A stretch of 9,864 nt of DNA from Clostridia bacterium (GTDB lineage: Bacteria > Bacillota > Clostridia > Oscillospirales > Oscillospiraceae), in NCBI GenBank assembly GCA_003245395.1, contig QKDF01000010.1, positions 1 through 9,864 of the forward strand. The letters run 5' to 3'. Numbering within the stretch: the first letter of the stretch is position 1; each line of letters starts with the position of its first letter. The notes below the pieces were generated by a model that saw only the letters and a program-made list of their open reading frames with translations, was not told the DNA's origin and searched no databases. Shown piece after piece: positions 5,896 through 9,864 of this stretch. The translations under genes and the position numbers were made by a program.

Positions 5896-6896
5896 ATCAG
5901 GAAGAATTTTTACAGCGGCTGTGCGCCGAGCTCGCGTCGCTGAGCGATATGGAGCGCGCCCGCGTCATGGACTATTACCGGGAAATGATCTGTGACGGAG
6001 TGGAAAACGGAGCAGACGAAGCAAAACTCATCTCCGGCTTTGGATCACCGCAGGAAATTGCAGCACAGATCTTGGCCGAAACACACTCTGCAGTTCCCAC
6101 CGTGCAGCCCGCGCGCACCGACTCTGCGGACGCGCAGCAGGTTCAGTCAGACGGCTACGCCGCCCACGGCGAAGTACACAGCATCGTGATCAATGCCCGA
6201 CACACCGCCGTTGAAGTGCGGGCAGTCCACAGCGGCCCGGTTCAAGTTCACTTTGAACCCAGCGAAAGCGACCGCGTTGCTTTCAGCGAAGAAAATGGCG
6301 TCTTTACCTTCCGTCACACCATGCAGATGTTCCTGTTTCACTGGCGGGCACTGTTTTCCGGTCCGCGCACAATCGTGGTGGATGTCCCGGTTTCCTTCGC
6401 CGGATCGCTGTCCATCGCCACCTGCAACGCCCGACTGAACGCCGACAGCCTCGGACATTTGACCTCGGCACAGTTCACAACCTCCAACGGACATCTGACG
6501 CTTAGAAATATCATCTGTGATATTCTCAGCGCCGATACTTCCAACGGAGCTGTGGATCTTCAGAATCTGCAGGGGAACACCTGCACGGTGGAAACCAGCA
6601 ATGGCCGCATCACCGCGCAGAACTGTGCATTCCGCGATACGCTGAAATTATACACCAGCAACGGCTCGATCCGCGCCAACAGCGCCGAGTCGGATCATCT
6701 GGAGTTCGCCACGCACAATGCCGCCGTCTCCGCGACAATCATCGGTGATATGCGGGAATACGCCGTCTGCAGCCATACCAGCAACGCTTCAAACACTCTG
6801 CCGCCGGAGCTCGTCTATCCGGAACAGACGAAAAGCCTGAACGTCAACACCAGCAACGCCAAAATCGACGTGCACTTTGTCCCCAGTCATCGGTGA
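5892..6896 (+). CDS. HAAS (DUF1700) and DUF4097 beta-solenoid protein, PadR partner
   Basis: The 334-residue protein has two parts. Residues 1-65 are an alpha-helical HAAS/DUF1700 module, with the signature MNQEEFLQRLCAELASL at the N-terminus, YYREMICDGVENG (28-40) and GFGSPQEIAAQIL (49-61). Residues about 95-332 are a DUF4097 putative adhesin or beta-solenoid domain. It contains eight turn motifs, T-x-N-G/A, at 177, 197, 216, 235, 255, 274, 296 and 320, spaced 19-24 residues, as expected for a right-handed parallel beta-helix. Many relatives have a membrane segment between the two parts; none is evident here, nor is a signal peptide, so the protein may be cytosolic. The start codon overlaps the padR stop and has GAGGAGG upstream. 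HAAS domains are proposed to signal to the linked PadR, so this protein probably modulates that repressor. Ligand unknown. Confidence 0.85.
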   Translation: MNQEEFLQRLCAELASLSDMERARVMDYYREMICDGVENGADEAKLISGFGSPQEIAAQILAETHSAVPTVQPARTDSADAQQVQSDGYAAHGEVHSIVINARHTAVEVRAVHSGPVQVHFEPSESDRVAFSEENGVFTFRHTMQMFLFHWRALFSGPRTIVVDVPVSFAGSLSIATCNARLNADSLGHLTSAQFTTSNGHLTLRNIICDILSADTSNGAVDLQNLQGNTCTVETSNGRITAQNCAFRDTLKLYTSNGSIRANSAESDHLEFATHNAAVSATIIGDMREYAVCSHTSNASNTLPPELVYPEQTKSLNVNTSNAKIDVHFVPSHR

Positions 6897-6999
6897 ACGC
6901 CGCAAATACCACGGTCGGCAGCAGCATCAGTCACCGCCTCTTCCCTGCCATGCAAACTTTAAGCTCATCGTATCGGGAAAAAATCTCTCTGTATGGATT

Positions 7000-7015
7000 A
7001 TCAAGAATTCTTGAT
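7000..7015. promoter_or_regulatory. Perfect 16-bp palindrome upstream of the response regulator
   Basis: ATCAAGAATTCTTGAT is an uninterrupted palindrome between the HAAS gene and the response regulator gene. It lacks a GC-rich stem and T tract, so it is not a good terminator. It lies about 26 bp before the proposed -35 box of the regulator gene, a fitting place for an activator site. The binding protein is unknown. Confidence 0.4.
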
Positions 7016-7040
7016 TGCAAATATAAAACATGTCCCGGCG

Positions 7041-7069
7041 TTTCACTTTTTGTGAAAATATGGTAAACT
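7041..7069 (+). promoter_or_regulatory. Candidate promoter with TTTCAC/GTGAAA inverted repeat for the response regulator
   Basis: A -35-like TTCACT (7042-7047) and an extended -10, TGG then TAAACT (7064-7069), are 16 bp apart. An inverted repeat, TTTCAC (7041-7046) and GTGAAA (7052-7057) with a 5-bp spacer, covers the -35 and spacer. This could be an operator or simply part of the promoter. The expected start of transcription is near 7076, a short leader before the AGGGGGTGG ribosome site. Confidence 0.5.
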
Positions 7070-7084
7070 GGAGCGGCAGAATAC

Positions 7085-7100
7085 AGGGGGTGGCAGAACG
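7085..7100 (+). promoter_or_regulatory. Ribosome binding site pointing to an ACG start codon
   Basis: AGGGGGTGG at 7085-7093 is the only good ribosome site before the response regulator. It is about 25 nt from the ATG at 7119, too far for normal initiation, but 4-7 nt from an in-frame ACG at 7098-7100. Reading from that ACG adds seven residues, T-K-Q-A-T-I-L, which complete the first beta strand of the receiver domain. Confidence 0.55.
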
Positions 7101-7118
7101 AAACAAGCAACTATTTTA

Positions 7119-7784
7119 ATGGTGGAAGACGAAGCCGATGTACTTGCCATTAACCGGGAATATTTTGAGGGCAAGGGTTATGCGATTGTCGGTGCGTCTA
7201 CCCTTGCGCAAGCACGCTTTCAATTGGAGGAGTACAGCCCCGATCTGATTCTGCTGGATGTGATGATGCCGGACGGCTCCGGTTTTGAATTCTGTTCCGA
7301 ACTGCGGCAAAAAACAAACGCCCCCATCATCTTCCTGACATGCAGGGATGAAAACGAGAGCGTTGTGAAAGGTCTTTTACAGGGCGGGGACGATTATGTG
7401 ACCAAGCCCTATGATTTAAATGTGCTCAGTGCACGGATCGGGGCGCAGCTTCGCAGGACCGGCGTCATGACCGCCGGAAAGATTGAACTTTTTCCTCTGT
7501 CCATTGACTTTTTACTGGGAGAAGCGGTGCTGGACGGTGAGCGCGTTTCCCTGACGCAGAAGGAGCTCCAGCTTTTGGGGTGCTTTGCTCTGTTCGCAGG
7601 GCGGCGCTTATCTTACCACGAAATTTACCGCCGGGCATGGGGCGGAAGCTCCCCCAGTGCAGCCCATACCGTTGCCGTACATGTGGCAAATCTGCGTAAA
7701 AAGCTGGGGACGAACGGCGCAGGCTGGTTTGAACTGTCCAACTCTGGAAAAGGAGAATACATATTCAGCAAGGTACGCTATTGA
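7119..7784 (+). CDS. OmpR/PhoB-family response regulator
   Basis: A two-component DNA-binding regulator. Counting from ATG 7119 (221 residues), the receiver domain spans about 1-112, with acidic pocket Glu3-Asp4, phosphoacceptor Asp47 in LLDVMMPD (45-52), Thr74 and Lys96 (TKPYD). A winged-helix Trans_reg_C domain follows (about 120-220), with SLTQKELQLL (144-153) and the recognition helix around HTVAVHVANLRKKLG (183-197). The coordinates use the first standard start, but that cuts the receiver's first beta strand and lacks a ribosome site. Translation more likely begins at ACG 7098, which follows AGGGGGTGG and gives a natural N-terminus (x-K-Q-A-T-I-L-M-V-E-D-E). A 9-codon GTG frame (7090-7119) ending TAATG at this ATG is another possible route. 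Its likely kinase partner is encoded convergently, with 3 bp between stops. Target genes are unknown. Confidence 0.92.
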   Translation: MVEDEADVLAINREYFEGKGYAIVGASTLAQARFQLEEYSPDLILLDVMMPDGSGFEFCSELRQKTNAPIIFLTCRDENESVVKGLLQGGDDYVTKPYDLNVLSARIGAQLRRTGVMTAGKIELFPLSIDFLLGEAVLDGERVSLTQKELQLLGCFALFAGRRLSYHEIYRRAWGGSSPSAAHTVAVHVANLRKKLGTNGAGWFELSNSGKGEYIFSKVRY

Positions 7785-7787
7785 TGT

Positions 7788-9776
7788 TTACGGGATTGGC
7801 AAAGAAAAGAATACGGAGGTTCCGATTCCCTCTTGGCTTTTAATCCAGACTTTTCCGCCGTGCTGCTCCACAATATGTCTGCAGATATATAACCCCAATC
7901 CGGTGCCGGTATTCTGACCACCGCCGGATTTTTCTTTGTGATAATACCGCTCAAAGAGATGCGGGAGCCGCTCAGCGCTGATGCCCGCGCCGGTATCGGC
8001 CACGCAGACAACCGTGTCCCCGCCCTCTCGTTTTGCGGAGATGGTGATCAGACCGTTCTCCGTAAAGCGCACCGCGTTGGAAATCAGGTTGATGATCACC
8101 TGCGAAATACGTGCAGGATCTGCACTGACCGCAGGAAGGCCGGGTTCAATATGGATTTCCAGTCGGTTTGCATTTTTGTTGAGCATGGGATAGTGGGTCT
8201 CAACAGCCTCATGTATGATTTCGTCGATGTGACAGCGGCGTTTCTCCATTGCCATACGCCCCTCCTCCATGCGCGTTATATCCAACACCTGCCCCACCAT
8301 AAGGGACAGCCGCTCTGCCTCGGAGGAAATGAGCTTCATCCTGCGGGACACCTCCCCCCCATCCAGCTCGCCTGGACGCTCGGCCAGCTGCTTCGTGGTC
8401 TGCGCATAACCGGACATTACCGTCAGCGGGGTTTTCAACTCATGAGAAACATTTCCTAAAAATTCGGTTTTTAACCGGCTAAGGGCTTCCAGCGCCTCAT
8501 TTTCCGCCGCCAGCTTCTGCTCCGCTTGCTGTGCGCTGGCCAGTACACGGTTATTCATCAGAAACAGAGAGATGGTCTGTGCCAATACAAAAAGCAACAT
8601 GGAGATCTCGGAAATCGGCAATTTTGGGTGCTGATAGCCAAAAACATTGTTGTATAGCAAAATGTCGCTGATTGCGGACAGATAAAATACTGCAATGCCA
8701 TACAAAGCGGCTGCCTGTTCTCTGTTCGGGCGGCGCATCGTCCAGAACAATCCGGCAATGCCCGGCACAATACAAAGTACCAGCAAAATTTGATAATATA
8801 TCAAGATGGAGGTATAAAAAACAGAGTCTCCAAACAGTACGCACACGCCGTAAATGAGAGAGCCCATTATCGCCGTATATTGAACGGCATGCAAAAACCT
8901 GCCGACGACATACTGTCCCAGATACAGGGTCAGAAAAATGGTGAGCAGTACGACGCTCAGGTATTCCAACATAAAGGATGTGTTTCCGGAAAGAACCGGA
9001 AAATACGTCCAAGCCTGGCTTTGGATGCACTCCCGCAGCGCCATGGCAAGACAGGCCAGCGCAAAATACAGCGTTGCCTTTGTGTGCGACAAAAGCAGAT
9101 AAATACACAGCAGCAGCGCAGCGGCGCCGATAAGCGCGCCCATGATAAAAAAGCCGTTGGTTTCGCTGCTCAATCCGTCACTAAAAAGGGGTGCCGCGCT
9201 TTGGATCGTCAGATCGGCCAGCCGCGCACCGCTGCGATAGTGATAAAACTGCGCCAATTGAAGAAGCACATCTATTTCGCCGTTTTGAGGCGAGGCATAG
9301 CAGGTCAGGTTGTTTTCCCAAATCTTCGTATCCTGTTTTGTGGTGCCCGGCTGACCTCCCTGCCCCGCCAGTTTGCCGTTTACATACACGCGCAGGGCAT
9401 GGCGGCCCGACAGATTAAAAGTCAGGGCATAGACGCCGCTGGTGTCAGGCAGTTTGATCACAAACCGCTGGGACAGATACTCAGCGCGCAGCGCATCATA
9501 TTGTTCTATGCTGACCGGCGAGGCAGTCCCAACCGTCTCCGGCGTCAGCAGTATATTGGGATAGTACGTCGGGCCAGGCAGCAGCGTAAATGAACCTTTT
9601 GCAAAATCCGCGATGTCGGTCAGGGTATAGACGCCGTCCTTTTCTTCAACAGTAACGCCTTCCGGTTCGCCGCCCACCATCCCGGGCAGCCTGACCAGCA
9701 GCATCAGGGCAATCATCGTCAAGAGCGCTCCAAGCAGAATCAGCACAAGGCGGTGCTTTGTGATTTGAATGTGCAT
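7788..9776 (-). CDS. 7TM sensor histidine kinase (7TMR-DISM type)
   Basis: A 662-residue membrane kinase. An N-terminal anchor (about 9-30) is followed by an extracellular beta-rich sensor region (about 31-207) with a carbohydrate-binding-like sandwich pattern (RVYVNGKLAGQGG, 129-141). Seven hydrophobic segments follow (about 208-408), matching the 7TMR-DISM layout, then a short coiled coil (about 410-436), HisKA with VSHELKTP (443-450, phosphoacceptor His445), and HATPase_c with the N box NLISNAVRFT (563-572), DTGAGIS (594-600), LFERYY (607-612) and GTGLGL (624-629). All catalytic boxes look intact. The start is the ATG complementary to 9774-9776, because AGGAGGGG (complement of 9783-9790) sits 6 nt upstream; in-frame ATGs at 9800 and 9809 lie before or within that site. 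It probably phosphorylates the convergent response regulator. The ligand is unknown, perhaps a sugar or envelope fragment. Confidence 0.92.
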   Translation of the reverse strand: MHIQITKHRLVLILLGALLTMIALMLLVRLPGMVGGEPEGVTVEEKDGVYTLTDIADFAKGSFTLLPGPTYYPNILLTPETVGTASPVSIEQYDALRAEYLSQRFVIKLPDTSGVYALTFNLSGRHALRVYVNGKLAGQGGQPGTTKQDTKIWENNLTCYASPQNGEIDVLLQLAQFYHYRSGARLADLTIQSAAPLFSDGLSSETNGFFIMGALIGAAALLLCIYLLLSHTKATLYFALACLAMALRECIQSQAWTYFPVLSGNTSFMLEYLSVVLLTIFLTLYLGQYVVGRFLHAVQYTAIMGSLIYGVCVLFGDSVFYTSILIYYQILLVLCIVPGIAGLFWTMRRPNREQAAALYGIAVFYLSAISDILLYNNVFGYQHPKLPISEISMLLFVLAQTISLFLMNNRVLASAQQAEQKLAAENEALEALSRLKTEFLGNVSHELKTPLTVMSGYAQTTKQLAERPGELDGGEVSRRMKLISSEAERLSLMVGQVLDITRMEEGRMAMEKRRCHIDEIIHEAVETHYPMLNKNANRLEIHIEPGLPAVSADPARISQVIINLISNAVRFTENGLITISAKREGGDTVVCVADTGAGISAERLPHLFERYYHKEKSGGGQNTGTGLGLYICRHIVEQHGGKVWIKSQEGIGTSVFFSLPIP
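7897..7937 (+). terminator. Possible response regulator terminator inside the kinase gene
   Basis: On the plus strand AATCCGG (7897-7903) pairs with CCGGATT (7924-7930), and an inner GGT/ACC pair closes a 6-nt loop; T-rich sequence (7931-7937, TTTCTTT) follows. This resembles an intrinsic terminator about 110 nt beyond the regulator stop codon. The same bases encode the glycine-rich ATP-lid region of the kinase on the other strand, whose repeated Gly and Thr codons could produce the complementarity by chance. Confidence 0.35.
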
Positions 9777-9864
9777 CGCGTTCCCCTCCTGCTGATGCAT
9801 TTTTGACAAAGTTGAGCGACGGCTCCGCAGGCTGTCATCGCTCCGTGTCTTTTCCCCGCCGACA
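9777..9864 (-). other. Upstream edge of the kinase gene, no promoter seen
   Basis: These 88 bases hold the kinase ribosome site (complement of 9783-9790) and no convincing promoter on the minus strand. An imperfect hairpin is present (GAGCGA and TCGCTC arms, roughly 9817-9843). A minus-strand frame enters from the window edge and ends at a TGA at 9835-9837, so the kinase may follow another gene in an operon, but too little is visible to call one. Confidence 0.3.

Noticed and set aside
8790..9593. 267-codon plus-strand open frame opposite the kinase
   Set aside because: Overlaps the antisense of the kinase membrane and sensor regions; basic, Gln/Arg-rich composition and no domain.
1..9864. 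CRISPR arrays, insertion sequences, tRNA/rRNA genes, attachment sites
   Set aside because: No spaced direct repeats, transposase or integrase motifs, or tRNA-like cloverleaf were noticed on either strand.
9777..9864. End of another minus-strand gene at the right edge
   Set aside because: A frame ending at 9835-9837 is open to the edge, but only nine codons are visible, too few to support a gene call.

Overview
The window looks like a chromosomal segment from an anaerobic Firmicute of class Clostridia, most likely a GC-moderate gut member of the Oscillospiraceae or a relative. This is inferred from strong GGAGG ribosome binding sites, TTGACT/TATAAT promoters, and gene families typical of that group: split MetH plus separate reactivation protein, DUF4430 beside an ECF S component, PadR plus HAAS/DUF4097, and a 7TM sensor kinase. 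No rRNA, tRNA, CRISPR array, insertion sequence or integrase was seen.

Region 1 (about 1-5417) is a coherent methionine/B12 operon. A near-consensus sigma-A promoter (59-87) drives an unrecognised 47-residue Cys-rich ORF (136-279). A strong intrinsic terminator (292-334) follows, then metF (391-1257), a stand-alone MetH reactivation-domain protein (1254-1934), metH without its own reactivation domain (1943-4372), a DUF4430 exported protein (4385-4783) and an ECF transporter S component (4758-5297). A perfect 18-bp hairpin (5378-5417) ends it. MetF supplies 5-methyl-THF, MetH uses it with cobalamin to make methionine, the activation protein rescues oxidised cobalamin, and the last two genes are a plausible cobalamin capture and uptake pair. 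The small ORF and terminator in front of metF have the layout of a transcription attenuator. The S component seems to have lost its C-terminus to a one-base shift at a GGGG run.

Region 2 (about 5472-6896) is a self-contained regulatory pair: a promoter overlapped by a near-perfect palindrome, a PadR-family repressor (5584-5895), and a translationally coupled HAAS (DUF1700) protein with a DUF4097 beta-solenoid built from eight T-x-N-G/A turns (5892-6896).

Region 3 (about 7000-9864) holds a two-component system in an unusual tail-to-tail arrangement. An OmpR/PhoB-type response regulator is on the plus strand (ATG at 7119, but probably initiated upstream at an ACG codon at 7098). A large 7TM sensor histidine kinase is on the minus strand (7788-9776). 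Only 3 bp separate their stop codons, and a terminator-like hairpin for the regulator mRNA lies inside the kinase gene.
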